A DNA stretch of 64,000 nt from contig NC_081407.1 of assembly GCF_030272615.1 (NCBI RefSeq), positions 140,310,897 to 140,374,896 of the forward strand, written 5' to 3'. Below are positions 12,050-24,972 of the stretch, one piece after another. The number at the start of each line of letters is the position of its first letter. Position 1 is the stretch's first letter. A model generated the notes under the pieces. The model did no database searches. It was not told the origin of the DNA and saw only the letters and a program-made list of their open reading frames with translations. The position numbers and the translations under genes are program-made. The DNA comes from Cryptomeria japonica. Lineage: Eukaryota > Streptophyta > Pinopsida > Cupressales > Cupressaceae.

Positions 12050-15000
12050 TTTATATATGTAGATCAAGTGGAATTAAACGAGATGATAACACACTTATTA
12101 TAATTCTTGGACTTTGTAAGACCAAAATTTTCAATCCAAATATATCAATATGGTAAATTTGTTATCTCCTTAAAGTTAAAGTTATAGGTTGAATTTCAAA
12201 CTAAATATCTCCCACTTCTCTACTTTATTGTGAATGATACACTCCTAATCCTTGGCAATGGCATAGTTTGCCAAGAAATTAGCCTGACCATTAATTTCAC
12301 TATAAACATGCTAAATTTTAAATGTGGTAAGAGAACCAAACAATGATCATGATATTTATAAAATATTATTAAGTTAATTATTAACAAATCCTCATTTTCA
12401 AATGGTATTAACTATTACCATGGAATCATCCTCAACCTCCACATCCCTAACTCTATATACTTGATAAACTAGAGGCGATAAATAAATGTGTAAGCATCAA
12501 CCACCTTATTTAATCCTTCACTTAGATATTTGAGGCTTACATATTAATTTCTAATAGGGATCTCATATCAACCATTAGGCTCCTCAATTAGTGAGGATGT
12601 CACTTGCTACTCTATCAAATCTCATTTTCACTTAGCCCTAGAGTTGTGGTTTCCATTTTAATCCTACTTAAGATTATAAATAGAATTGGCTTTGTTTATC
12701 CTATTAATAGGAGAACTATCTAGCATAAAAAAAATGTCAACAAATTAGGAGATTATTTTTCTTTTGCATGAGTAAAATGCATACTCTTTAATGATGGATA
12801 GAGATCACCTCCCTTATAATTTATATAGCTATATTTATAATGATTATTTTTTAATGTTTGAACACTTTGATTTATTATATTTCTTTTATCCTTTTTGATC
12901 CTTGAGAATGTATCTATTTTATGTCTCATTCATGACCAAGGATAAATATTTGAGTCAATTTTATAATCTTCTTTCGTGTCTATTACATAATTGAAAAGAA
13001 TATCAACTTTTGCATTGATCTATTTATAAATATGATTAATGGTGTAGCTTTCAATCTTATCTAAAAGAGGTCATACTTGTAAAAGGGAGTTTTTGATTTT
13101 CTAGTTTGGTGATTTTTCAAATTGATAATTTAATTTCAACTCATTTGCGACCATAAACATTGCATACTTGAAACCCAAAGATGAGGGCTTGAAATTCAAC
13201 TTCATTGTTAAATCTCTCTCTTAGTCTCTTTAAATATACTCTAATCAATTTTTGTATTCATTTCTAATAGTGTATCTTGCTTTAGATACTCATAGATTCT
13301 CCTTTGTTGCTCCATCAAAGTTCACTTTAAACAAATTTAGGGGGAGATTTTTAGTGCACTTTTTTTCTATTATTTGAAGAATCTACTCTTACATCCTCAT
13401 TAACAAGGGAAATTCTATGGCCATGCCGATTTTTTATCATTTCATTAGTGAACGATTTCTGTTTTAGTGAGTTAAACCACCTTTATTTCTAATTTGTTAA
13501 AGAAGGTTGACTCTAATAAAGTTTTTTTGTGAAAACATTATTTAATTGGTTTCTTTCTAATATTAATAAATAGTTTGGTATTTCTTCATTTTTTCTTGTA
13601 TAATATGCACGTTGATGGACTAACGTACCCAAGTTTTTGTAATCTTTCTTTTGTTAGTATTTTCTTCTATAATGTTGCCCATGTAAAAGCCTCGTCTTTT
13701 GGAAGGAAAAATTTGTTTCAACATATTTCTATGGGTATATTATCCTTACCTACTTTTTGTTCTTCAACTATAAATCCCATCTTTTTATGAGTACTTCCTA
13801 GACTTAGAAATTGTATTTGATAGCCTCTTCTCCTATCATCCATATCCTCATTTTTTCCAATATCTCATGTAAAGTTGATACTTCATATCCAACTAATTCT
13901 AAATCTTTCACTTTTTTCAATTATTTCTTTTATTCATTTCCTAACCACAAGAATCAATTATTCTAATACTTTCCTCTCCTAAATTTTTTATATAAAGAGT
14001 TTTATTGAGTTAAAATCATGATTTATTTCCAAGACCACTCTAAGAATCTTCCCAAAAAGTTTGTGCTTCTTCCATTCCTTATTTATCAAGTGATATTTTA
14101 TTATTATGAAGCTACAAGTTAAAATAAAGTTGCAAGGAAAGATCCAAGTGCTTGATCCCTTAGGTGGATCTTAAACAAATAAGGTTTTGGTTGGGTTTTG
14201 AGTAAATATTACAAACCAATTTAGTCCCTAGGGCTTTATTTTGAGTAATTTGGTTTCACATTCCAACTCCCCTTTATATTTTTGTTTATATATAATATTT
14301 TAATAAATCAATGGTATCTTCCTCTTTTTTGACGTGTCTTGCAAAAAGATATTTCTCATATTTTGGTTTAGTTTTTTCAAGGTTTTTATGAAAGTTTAGG
14401 GTGGAAAATTAGTAAATTTTAGATTTCTAATACAACTACTTTTATCATCAAAATCTTTCTTATCCTTGATAACCACCTTTAATTAAATAAAGATATTCTT
14501 TTTGAATAACTTTATAATAAGAGGTCACATAGTTTAGCTATACAATATCTTCCAAAAAAAAAAAAAAAAAATTGAAATACCAAGATACATGCTCATAAGT
14601 TTTCCTAAGTTGAATCCTAAAATGTTCATGATCTATTTTATAATTTTTATTTAATGTGAAAGAAAAATATATAAATCTATTTGCATTGATTTCCTTCTCT
14701 ATGGCTCTCATGCAATTTTTCTAGATTTTCTTGATTATTTTTGCCTATCTTTTCTTTGAAGATCCAAATAGAAACGTATCATCTACAAACTATTGGTATT
14801 ATAGTGATTTTAACTCTATGTTGATTATGATTCCTTATTTTTTCATATTACTTTCTTCTTGAATAGGCCTTCCCAATACATTAACCATGATTATGAAAAA
14901 AAGGGGGAGATTGGATCTCCTTGACATGGTCCTCTTAAAGCCTCAAATAAGCCCTACAAACTACCAGTCAATAATATGGAATATCTTGGATTAGCTGTAA

Positions 15001-15170
15001 GATTAAAAATATAGCCTAGTCATTGTTTACAAAAACCAAATCATTCTATTAATTTCATCAAGAATTTTTATTCTACTATGTCATGGGGATAATTTTAAGG
15101 AACCCCCCTTTAAAATGGATATAAAATCCTAGTGAATCCTAGCTTGAGACAATATTTTTTGTGGCAAATA
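12050..15170 (-). pseudogene. decayed LINE (non-LTR) ORF2 remnants with RNase H
   Basis: Read on the minus strand, ~15000-14760 has the LINE RT signatures: the GLKRGxxQGDPLSP region, LFFIIMVNVLGR, and a YADD-box equivalent FVDDTFLFG at ~14790-14765. ~13470-12850 and ~12650-12230 each contain RNase H-like text (NNEVEFQALIFGFQV; EINGQANFLANYAIAKD). Two RNase H-like stretches in succession suggest two overlapping truncated copies rather than one element. Stops and frameshifts occur throughout. The long A-run at ~14557-14574 lies inside the RT part and is probably unrelated. Confidence 0.75.
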
Positions 15171-15239
15171 TATGATAATTTTAGAAAGAAAAAAAATGTG
15201 GCATTTTTAAAATGTTATTCAAATGATTGGTTCTTCTAT

Positions 15240-15821
15240 TGTTAGGAATATAATCACATGTAGAGTGATGTATATAATAAAATAAACACACAAAAAACAA
15301 AACAAAAAACATAGAGATAGATATAAATGTGGTTCACCTAATATGTGCTACATCTAGTTAGTCCTTCCTTTTTTATTTATATAGTAAAATCAGAGATACA
15401 ACCTACAACACATCCACTACAACTTCTTATTCTCCGTATCATGGTCTCCACATGTAGCACATTACAATGCACGATCATAAATACAATGCCTTCATAAAAG
15501 AGGGTTTCCTTCTAGGGAAAGAAACACCAACATAAACTTTACCATCAAATCTATTACCTAATGATGAACAAAATAGATTTACCATGAAATTATGTATCTA
15601 AAATTTGTCTTTAGGGGTATTTCTCCTGAAAATCCACTTTTCTTTCAAGGGCACTTCCCTCAAACCCTCATCAAGTGGATGCTCCCTTGAACCCTATAGG
15701 TGGGGAGCCCTTTTCACCTCCAGGAAAGGGAATGGGCTCAATAACCAACAAGATCAGGCTCCATAACCAATAATATCCTTCTTGAAGATTGATTAGGAAG
15801 ATAATCAAGATCCATCCAACA
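15240..15821 (-). mobile_element. Copia LTR (3' LTR of a minus-strand element)
   Basis: A 582-bp segment running from TGTTAGG to ATCCAACA on the plus strand. On the minus strand it is preceded by a purine-rich AAGGAGAT tract (15822..15832), the usual polypurine tract plus LTR-start arrangement. The decayed Copia RNase H region sits directly upstream on the same strand. No matching 5' LTR was identified with confidence. Confidence 0.65.
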
Positions 15822-15889
15822 ATCTCCTTCTTAGAGACTGATTACAACAACTCCACCGCTACTACACTCACTAGACCAAGATCCAACTT

Positions 15890-16450
15890 TGGAATTGGAA
15901 ATTTTCTTATATGTACCATCATCCTTAAAGGATAATTGAAATTGAGCAAGAAATCATTTCTTGTTTAGGTACTATCTTTATCAACATGTCCATTTGATTT
16001 TTGATACTGCGATCTTTTCCAGTGCCTACTGTCCATATTCTAAAATTGATCGTATGAAATGGTACATGATTTAAATATTTTTAATCTTAGAATGAAGGGT
16101 TGAGCTCTTTGAAATATAAATGGAACTCTGGATATAACTATACAACTTGATATGCTCCTAATTCTTTCATGATTCCTCCACAAATCATCTCTCTACTAGC
16201 CTTTGCAATAGTAACATAATATACTTCTATTGTTGAAAGTGCAACAACCTTTTGTAATCTCAAAATTTAACTTACTATGGTTTCACTTATAGTAAAAAAA
16301 TATCATGTGGGGATTTTCCTACTATTTATATAATCTCCCAATTTGTATCAACATATCTTTGTAGAGTAGAGTTGGAAGCTTCAAAACATAATTTATAGGT
16401 AGTAGTACCTCTCAAATACCTAATAATTCACCTTACTATGTTATAATGCT
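15890..16450 (-). pseudogene. decayed Copia RNase H region
   Basis: On the minus strand the text follows the Copia RNase H order: YLRGTTTYKLCFEAS, then LQRYVDTNWE, KGCCTF and later DKDS..RNDF. This corresponds to the usual 'YLxGT...YxDADWAGD...TEAEYVA...' series. Many stops are present. Together with the LTR at 15240..15821 it is the 3' end of an old Copia element. Confidence 0.65.
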
Positions 16451-17382
16451 CTTTTGTTTCCTAGACACGTTGAATTAGTAAATAATTATTTAGATCATTT
16501 AAAAAGCAAGAGAAAAATATATAATAATTTACAAGATCATACAAAAGACTCCAATATTTTAATTAGGAACTCTATAACTCAAACTCTCAAATCCAAAGCT
16601 TTGGTACTATGTTAAAAATATAAAATAGATGTATAACCAAGAACATTTTAAGGGAGAAATAAACTATAAAATTATAAAGGAATAACACATATAAACTAGA
16701 GATTTTGAAAGATATGCAAATGTTAAGATTATAAGATCGCATTGGTATCTCACAAAGAGAAGCTACATAAATAGAATGAAAATACAAGTTAGGTAGCGAT
16801 TTTTAATAGACTCGACGAAAGTGTGCATATGACAAGTTCGACAAATAAATAGTGATCACCAAGTGCTCTAATAATAGTAAACATAACTCCCTTGTAGAAT
16901 GACAACACCTCAACAACCCACCCATTTATTAAACACACTTTATTAACCCAAGCAAGCTTAAAATATGTGTAGGAATAACTTAGCTAATAGGAAAATAAAT
17001 AACCCACTAGGAAAAAACCTTCAATAATATCTACACAATTTGGAAGGCTTCAAAGGATACTCCTACTAGAGAGGAATAACTAGGCTACATGACAACTTTC
17101 GTCCATATTAAACACTAGAAATCTTTAGAGATGTCATGACCTTTGTAGAGATAATAGAATGAGGATTCTACTGTAGGATATAGAAACATAAAGCAGAAGG
17201 CATAAAACATGTTGAATCCCCATATATTGAAATGTTGTATTAATCCATGATTATAAAAATTCCCATGTGTAAGCCCCCAAGACAAGTACATGGTATGATA
17301 CTTTATAATTGAGTGTGTTTGGCAATAGAAACCCCTAAAATAATTTAATTGAGACACCGTTAACAAGTTGTAATGATTGGCA
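16451..17382. other. probable old Copia remnant, otherwise unannotated
   Basis: At 16600-16625 'ctttggtactatgttaaaaa' resembles an antisense tRNA-iMet primer site next to an LTR end (TGTTAAAAAT), with three mismatches to the canonical site. It could be the degraded 5' LTR junction of the element whose 3' end is at 15240..16450. The sequence is too diverged to call. Confidence 0.3.
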
Positions 17383-17387
17383 CTTTA

Positions 17388-18499
17388 TGTTAGGATAATT
17401 GGTGGACAACTGAGAGGTGGGGGGGGGGGTGAATCAGTTGTCAACAGATTATATTAATCAAACCACTTCATAACCTTTAACTGGAGCACATAAACATTGA
17501 ATACCGGAATAGTAGAAACAGATACCAGTAAGCAATAAAACTTAAGAATGAAACAAAGAATTAACACAATGCAACCATACCACATAACACCATGATTTGT
17601 ACGTGGAAAACCTGGTAAAGGGAAAAACCACAGTGGGAAGCCTACCCACAGTTAGATGATACTTCTACAGAAAGTATGTGATACAATAAGGGGTCTGCAC
17701 ATGCAGGAAGGCACACCGCCTAGAGCGTACTGCTCATTACAAAGGAGTCTCACTAACTATAGAGAGGTTACAACCACCTCAATATAATTGGACAATAATT
17801 CAGAAGAATGAACTACCAGAGATAGAATCTACCATGCCTAATTATAATCTCGATTAAGCTCAATACCCGAGGCCTTTGACCTCTTACTTAAACCCAATTC
17901 AATCACCTATGATCGACCAAATCTCCTTCGCATATGATATTTCATTCCACGATCACGAACATTGCCTTTTTATTCCCTTGATCTACAATAAGATCTTACA
18001 TCAATTTATACAATCCCTAAGGCCTAAACCAATTAGGTCGGTCACTTAAAAGATATTACAATAAGATCATTACATGCATCCATATTACAATGATATGCCA
18101 TGTCAGTTTTAGACCAAAACAATATTAACCAATCCATAAAACATACCGGTAATGTGAAGAGAACACGTTAACATGATACCGGTCCATAACCTAGATAGGT
18201 ACCAGACCTAATCTTGGTCCACCACGCCAAAGTGATGTCATCAATCAGTCAAGGCATGATCAAGGATCATCTTCTTCATTTTGAATTCTATCTAGAAGCT
18301 GCACCAACACCACTTATGCATCATGTCAAAGATTCTCAGTAAAAGCTCTGTCTGTAAAACCTTAAACCCTTACTGGTAACACTAGTTCTTCTATTGGTAA
18401 CCAAAACCTGTCTGCTTGTAACCAACCATAACAGCTAGTGTTGACATCAATGACAAAACATCAATGCAACACATAATCAATTCCTCCATATTGCCAACA
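17388..18499 (-). mobile_element. solo LTR (1,112 bp), Copia-like, TSD cttta
   Basis: Starts TGTTAGGATAATTGG and ends ATTGCCAACA, and is flanked by an exact 5-bp repeat, cttta, at 17383..17387 and 18500..18504. There is no internal region, so it is a recombination-derived solo LTR. It shares blocks such as 'acctgg(ta)aagggaaaaacca' with the LTR at 61323..62245. By that homology the parent element would be in minus orientation. A G-run (~17420-17430) lies near the start. Confidence 0.88.
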
Positions 18500-18558
18500 C
18501 TTTATAAATTAGTGATTATAAAGTTGAAGCTATTTTTAGAATTTTACAACATCTAATT

Positions 18559-18829
18559 GGGGGAACCCACTAGCTCAAACGGTCGGTAAGGTTGTGCTAA
18601 GGCTTTGGGCTCATTCCATGTAGGTCCAAGGTTCAACTCTTGCACTAGCTAGTTTTACCTAGCAGCTAGGCGGTTTGAGCCCACTTAGTCGTTCGCAAGG
18701 GACTAGTCTAGCCTCGACTCACCCCTCTATTACTCGAACTTGGCAACAAAAGAAAGCCCAAGGCAAGGTCTAATGAAAATCACTAGGTTGAGATGCGAGG
18801 ATACTGCAAAGATAACAAAAAAAAAAATG
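18559..18829 (+). mobile_element. tRNA-derived SINE
   Basis: The left part has a polymerase III split promoter. The A-box-like TAGCTCAAACGGT is at 18571..18583 and the B-box-like GGTTCAACTC at 18630..18639, correctly oriented and spaced about 47 bases apart. A tRNA-unrelated body follows and ends in an A-rich tail (~18815-18829). I could not find a clean target-site duplication, so the exact ends are approximate. Confidence 0.7.
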
Positions 18830-19621
18830 ATGCATAGTGCTTAAGAAATCCTCCACTTTAAAAAATGATTCAAATAAGTCTATTTATGTAAGTTATTTAG
18901 AAATTAAAAAATAAAATTGCACAACAAAATCATTGGGAAATCCAATTTTTTTTCTTAAAAACAATTATAGTCAAGAATTAATATTACATCAACAAGAAGT
19001 ATGTGAGGTTATGGTCCATTTCAAAAATTACTTCTAACAATACCTTTGTGTGGGTGAGATATAGCCTCCTAAAATTAGCTTCAAACTTAAAAACTTCATT
19101 AGGTGTTAGTCCTTGTAGGGTGATAAGCAAGTGGTGGTAGTGCGATGTCCCTAATGGAGGTGGTGCATTGGTAGTGCTCTAGGGATAAATAGGTCGCTTG
19201 GGTAGCTAAATGGCTAAACAAGGGAGAATAATTATATTTGAGGATAAAGGGGTTTCTTGGGTGGCTAAATGACTAAACAAGGGAGGAGTATTGCTTGAGT
19301 GATACTATAATTGATAGAAAAATAAATTGGTAGGACATGGGTGACACATTAGTTGTTAGACTTAGGCAAAGTTACATTAAATTGTAGTGGTAGCCAAGAT
19401 TCATGAAAACTACCCAAAAATTCTTGTCACTAGTTGTTTTAAATATGACGAAGTAGATTATAAGTAGTGATATACAAACATCTAGGCCTCTTAGATGTAT
19501 GATTCATGGAAGTAAACTGTCCAAAGGGCCATGCATTTAAATTCAATGACTCCTAATCAAAAGGTGAAATACTTAGTTTAATTAAGATAGAGGTGACACC
19601 TAGCTAGCTACCATCATCATT
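18830..19621. other. intergenic, nothing recognisable
   Basis: Contains a short local repeat ('ggtagctaaatggctaaacaa'-like at ~19200 and ~19265). No genes or element ends are visible. Confidence 0.5.
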
Positions 19622-21148
19622 ATTAGTGTCACAACCCTCCTTTATCACCTTTTGATTTAAATACAAACTCTATTATATTTCTTTTGGATAAACTATTGAA
19701 TGAATATTATAAAGGAATAAAAATAATAAATCACACACACACATGGAAAATATACTTTTTTTTTTTTATTGTTTATTTAAATTTCCTCACCCAAATTATG
19801 GCACATGTTGTAGGAGGAATAAGAAGCTTCTAGAGGCTTCTCCACCACCTTGCATGTAACTCCTCCCACTAAGTCTAATCAATTTGCATGAAGGCCAAAT
19901 TAGGAGAGAATCTCTATTTTTTAATTAAAAATTAGGTAGTGGAATTTGGAGTTTTTCCTTATAAAAGATGTACAAGTTTTCAAAAAGAGGAGTTGGTTAT
20001 TCCATAAGAAATTCTTCAAGTAAAATTTTCTTTTGCAGTCAATTTTCATTTTTCAGCTAAGATTTTTTGCTTGGGAGGACTTCTCTTCAAGTTTGGAGGA
20101 TCAAGGAAGATTCATAGAGGATTCCACACCATTTTCAAGCACCCAGGTTCTTTCAAATTTAGTTTTTCATACATCTTATTCTTGCTGCAAATTAGATTAG
20201 ATTAAATTTGCTTAAGAAATTAGATCCATTAGTTTCAAACTTTGATTAAATTGTTTAAGAAATTAGAATCATTTGTTTCAAAATTTGATGAGAATTAGAT
20301 TCATTTGTTTTCAGATTCTTGATAAGAATTAGATCCATTAGTTTCAAATTTTGATAAGAATTAGATTCATTGTTTAAGAAGTTAGATCCAGATTAAATTG
20401 TTTTTTCTTATTAAGTTTTAGATTGATTCTTGCTAAAGTAGAACCATCTTTATTTTCTCTAGAATCATCTCTCTGGTTATTGTTTATCTGAATCTCATCC
20501 TTTAAAGAGATTTCGATGTGATTATTTCCTCTGTATCTGGTTATATAAATTCTCTGTAAAAAAAAAAAATTAGTTGAAAGTAAGGATAGATTTCACTGCG
20601 ATTATTCTAAATTTCTCTCTGTAATAATGATTATTCTTTTTATCTCTGTGAATATTTTCTCTATGATCATTCTAAACTCCCTCCTTGTGATTATTTTTGA
20701 ATCTCTCTGTGAATTGAACAAAGTGCTCACTGTAAATATCAGATGAACAAATCCTCTTGTGAACTCTGGGAATGAATTCTGGAAATAAACAATTTTCTTG
20801 AGAAGTCTGGAAAATAACTCCCTCCCTGTAATGGCTGGATAAATCTCTCTCCCTCTCTCTTTGTAAATGATAAACTCCTGTTTTCTGTAAAGAAAAAATC
20901 AATTAAAAAAAAACACAATTATTTGCTCATCTATTTTGTTCTTACCTTCTTAAATAAAATCTCTTTTGTAATGAAACCATATATATATATATATAATGCT
21001 ATTCCAATGTTAATATACTAATATTAATGCCACATTATCATTATAATATACTGCATTTATTTCCGCGTTCGACATAGTCTCCGAAAATGCCAGAAGGTAC
21101 GCAGGGCGGCGGTATCGAAACTGCCGGGGTTAGTGGTACTCCCCACTA

Positions 21149-21261
21149 CCCTGCGGTCACTGTAAGTGGCCGCAGGGGAGTGGAGGGGACCACGCGGCCC
21201 CCTCAACCTCTACGGGCTTGCATATGCAGGACTGCAGGGGGTGAGGGGACCCATGGTCCCC
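21149..21261 (+). other. GC-rich hairpin cluster in the long solo LTR
   Basis: 'ccctgcggtcac' (21149..21160) pairs with 'gtggccgcaggg' (21166..21177) across a 5-base loop with one mismatch. 'ggggacc' (21245..21251) pairs with 'ggtcccc' (21255..21261) across 'cat'. The patch contrasts sharply with the AT-rich surroundings and lies about 1.2 kb downstream of the TATA-like box, so in transcribed LTR sequence (R/U5). Confidence 0.7.
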
Positions 21262-22797
21262 ACCCCCTAATTTCTATAAATAAAACAAAGTTCGCTTTAT
21301 GATTACACCATGAAAAAATTTCGATGAAAATTTTTAAATCGTTTTGATTAAAAATTTAAGTTATTTTTTTTATATATCGTTTAAATTAAATTTAAGTTAA
21401 TTTTTTTTTATATAATTGTTTAGTTAAATTTATTTTTCTTAAAATTAGCAAAAAGTTTGAATTCAAAGTATTGTTTCAATTCCTTAGGGAATTACTAGAT
21501 TATTTGATCCATGATTTTGAAAACAAGTAAGTCTTATTATTATTTCGATTTGACCCAAAAATTTCAAAAATTATAAGCTAATCACTCATGGGAAATTTGT
21601 AACCTTATAATTAATTAGTTTTGCGATAAGAGAAAACATTTCTGCATTTTGTATGTAAATGACGTTACTTTTGCATTGCATTATTATTATTTTGTATTCC
21701 TTATTTTCATGCAATTACTCGTAAGTTCACAATTATTATTACCACGCCAATACATGTATTAATTCATTTAATTGTAGAATAATGATATTTCTCTTTTTCA
21801 AATAGTATTTAAAGTTTAAATTATGTACATCCATTTCATAACTATATTTTCAAGCATGATGTTCATAAGCTCTTAGTTTAGAAACTAAACAAAGGAAGTT
21901 GGAAAACCAAAACTAGCAGCGTTCGGTATATACAGTGCCTCTGGGTCACGCTTACGAGTAATGTCGTCGTGTTGAACTACTGCACTTAACGCCTAATAAA
22001 GCTACATTAACGACGTCTGTGGCATCGTCCCTATAAATCGTCAGGGAGTAATAAGGGACATTTGGAAGTTAAAATCCAAGGGGCGGGTAATCCCCCTTGG
22101 ATCGATAATTTAATAAGATAACTTTTAAATGATTTTCACATCCGTTGAGATAAACCATAGTAAACCCCTTTTAGGGATGGTCAAGTTAAATGCTCTCATG
22201 AAATTGATTTTTTTTTTTATCTTGAAAGGATATTGGTGATTTGCAATTGGGTGACGCTCATGATAAGTATTAGGATCTAGTTATTTTTTTTAGGCCACAA
22301 GCAATAGACCATCTTGAGCCTTCGCTTAAGCGCTACCATCGTGGGTAGCAATCGCAGAGAAACTGTCTGGGACACTGACCCTAGAAAGGGTTGTGTACCC
22401 ACAAATCAGTTTACATCAAACCATAGAATAGAAAATAGAACTACATGCTTTACGCCTTGATCCCGTGCCGAAGCGGGTATGTAGTTAGTCTTGGGACGGA
22501 GTTGTCCCTTGTACTCAAGCGTTCGTGGGTGGGGTCTAGGCTTGGTTGAGTAAGAATCCTAATTGAAAGATAAGATAATTAAATTGAAAAAGAAATTCAA
22601 TGCATACTTGGAAGGAATCCCGTATGGATTCGCTTGACTTCCCGAGGCTTCAAGCCAAATTCTGAGGCGGAATTCAAGCTTGTATTTAATTACTCCTAAG
22701 GACGGCGACCTCAGTGCACTCTTGTTAGAAGAGTGTAGTACTTAGTGAGTGGCTCAGGACCCGAATAGTCCCGATGAGTCTAAGTCTTTGGCCAGAG

Positions 22798-22972
22798 CAT
22801 CTCCTATCCCATTTGGATAGATGTCTACCTCGTATGGGTAGATGCCTATCCCGTATTGGATAGATGGACTCTTATGTCCCGTATGGACAATTGCCTAACC
22901 CGTATGGTTAGATGCTCATCCTGGATGGATGAATGCCTAATCCTAAATGGATGGATGCCCAAAGTATGCAAT
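22798..22972 (+). repeat. ~22-bp minisatellite within the solo LTR
   Basis: About seven to eight imperfect units of the form 'atgcctatcccgtatggatag', e.g. at 22842, 22891 and 22931. They degrade towards the right end of the LTR. Confidence 0.85.
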
Positions 22973-23219
22973 TGAATAAAATATAATGATTACATTAAAC
23001 AAAAAAATAATACTCAAATTTTGTTGAATCAATTTTGGTGGGTTATTACAATTAGTCACCTAGGTTAGAATAATTAAATATTCTTAATATACTTTTTAAA
23101 CTTATTAATAAGTGCATTACTACAGCAACAACAATTGTTAAAAAGAATCATTTTCAGTTTACAGGTCATGCCTTTTGAATGTTAATATAAAATTGTTATG
23201 TGAGCAAAGCAACCATTTT

Positions 23220-23530
23220 TTAGACACACTCCTACTAAAGGTAACCATTTTTTTCCTTGTTTACATATGTCTCAAAAGTTGAATGAGAGGCGATCTTTTC
23301 AATCTCCTCTACAAGTTTGGAACAATAGGTCTCAATTTGTTTGGAAAGCTATTATGAAGCCCAAGATTACTCATTTTACATGGTGTATATTCTATCAAAG
23401 CCTTCTGATACTAAAAATAATTAATTTAGTTAGGAGTTCCAATCCATATATACTCATTTGTAAACATTTTGAGACCATTATACACTTGTTTTAATTTTCT
23501 ACCCAAACTTAAACCTTTATGACCAAACCC
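23220..23530 (+). pseudogene. LINE zf-RVT fragment
   Basis: The plus-strand frame at 23267..23494 reads WKAIMKPKITHFTWCIFYQ, then ICKHFETIIHLF. This is the pattern of the zinc-binding domain that follows LINE reverse transcriptase (W..P.K...F.W......T, C..C...E...H.F). One of the C..C residues is missing. It is a short, isolated, decayed fragment. Confidence 0.6.
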
Positions 23531-24972
23531 TAGTCCCTTACTAATTTACATTTTAATCTATCTTTATTCATAAATAGACTATGTGTTATTATGTAAATAT
23601 AAAATCAATAAATTTAAATTCCATTTATTTAAAAATCATATAGTTTCACAAAAGCTCCATGACATCTTTTGTGGTGGGCTCTAGTGAACATAATTTAATG
23701 CAACGACCAACTACCAACTACCACCTACCACCACCATTTCAACAATTTTTCATGAGTTAAGTGGGAAAGAGATAATAAAACCCGAGGGAGACATGATTCC
23801 CGTTTTTCCTAGTAAAAGTCCACGGCTTGTTGAAAAATATGTATTTTTAATATAATCAAATTACTTTAATAATTCAAAAAATTAGAAGGGAAACTAATAT
23901 TATTATTATTATTATATTAAAATGTCGGAATAAAGTGTCTGCGTCAACATTATTTAAAATTTCAGAGTATGTATTGATATAATATATTTTCCCTTTCCCA
24001 CTTTAAAATAATTTGAACTTTGCCCTTCCACATTGAAGAGAAACAAGACATTTTTTTTTTTCTGGTTTATTCAAGTTAAACAAATGTAAATAGAAAAAAA
24101 AATTGAGTTATCTCGATGAGTTGAGTTTATATATACTCCATATTTATATTATAGAACTGATAATGAGGACAAATGTATTTGAGTATGACTTTAATTAGTT
24201 CATTGTAATTTAATTTGATCTCTAATATTAGAGTCGAGATTATGGAATTCAAACAAATTGATAAATTATCTTTATTCTATTTAGGTTCAAATTTATACTA
24301 TTGGTTTTGACCTTCTACAATTTTGCAGTTGATCTACAATCATAATCTTTGCATTCTTGATCTTCAAATTTTTATTCACCTATTCATTCTAAAAATGGCA
24401 ATGCTTAAAAGCACCATTAGAAATTGTTGTTAGGAGAGGAAGGGGATTACTTTCCCATCAGTTTCTTGAATCAAATTCTTTGATCAATTCAATGATTTGA
24501 ACAAGTTGGATGACACACCAAGCAAGAATATGAACACCTATGCATGTCCTTATATGTCAAATGTTGATGCAACGATTTAATTATATAACGTTTCATTAAC
24601 AAAAAATGAACTAGGGTTTATCCTTTATACAACATCTTGGTGTAAAAATTTGAACTTTTCATATGTAGGGTAACAAGCAATGACTAGTTTGAGATGAGTC
24701 AACTTGGGTCCATAATTAAATTTGATTTTCAAAAAATGGAGTTCAAAACTACATGTTTTATTATAAACCATGTTTAGAATCATTGTTGTAGTTTTGAACC
24801 AAGACAAGAAACAATGGATACAAGGGTCGGGCCTTAGGCCGTTAGCAAATAAGGATTTAAAAAAAAAAAAAAAGAATACAAGTTGAATGCCTACTCTTGC
24901 AAATAACTATGTCATTTGGGTACTAAGCTATTACATTTGGGACAAAGGCTCTAAGCAAATCCAAAATGAATG
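23531..24972. other. intergenic, nothing recognisable
   Basis: AT-rich. Contains a TTA/ATT trinucleotide run (~23900-23918) and an A-run (~24857-24871). No domain-bearing frame is visible. Confidence 0.5.

Larger units (their letters stand above)
19627..23050 (+). mobile_element. 3.4-kb solo LTR, TSD attag
   Basis: Starts TGTCACAACCC and ends GGGTTATTACA (TGT...ACA with inverted termini). It is flanked by an exact attag at 19622..19626 and 23051..23055. The 3,424 bp hold no coding region. A TATA-like TATAAAAG at ~19963 suggests plus orientation. Inside are diverged 'gaattagatcca' repeats (~20180-20400), 'ctctgta'-rich repeats (~20450-20880), a GC-rich hairpin patch (~21061-21270) and a minisatellite (~22798-22972). 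TGTCAC-type ends and great length suggest a Gypsy-type LTR; the lineage is not assignable from an LTR alone. Confidence 0.88.

Noticed and set aside
16600-17190. Second Copia LTR (5' partner of 15240..15821)
   Set aside because: A primer-site-like junction exists but with three mismatches, and the following sequence does not align convincingly with the 15240 LTR.
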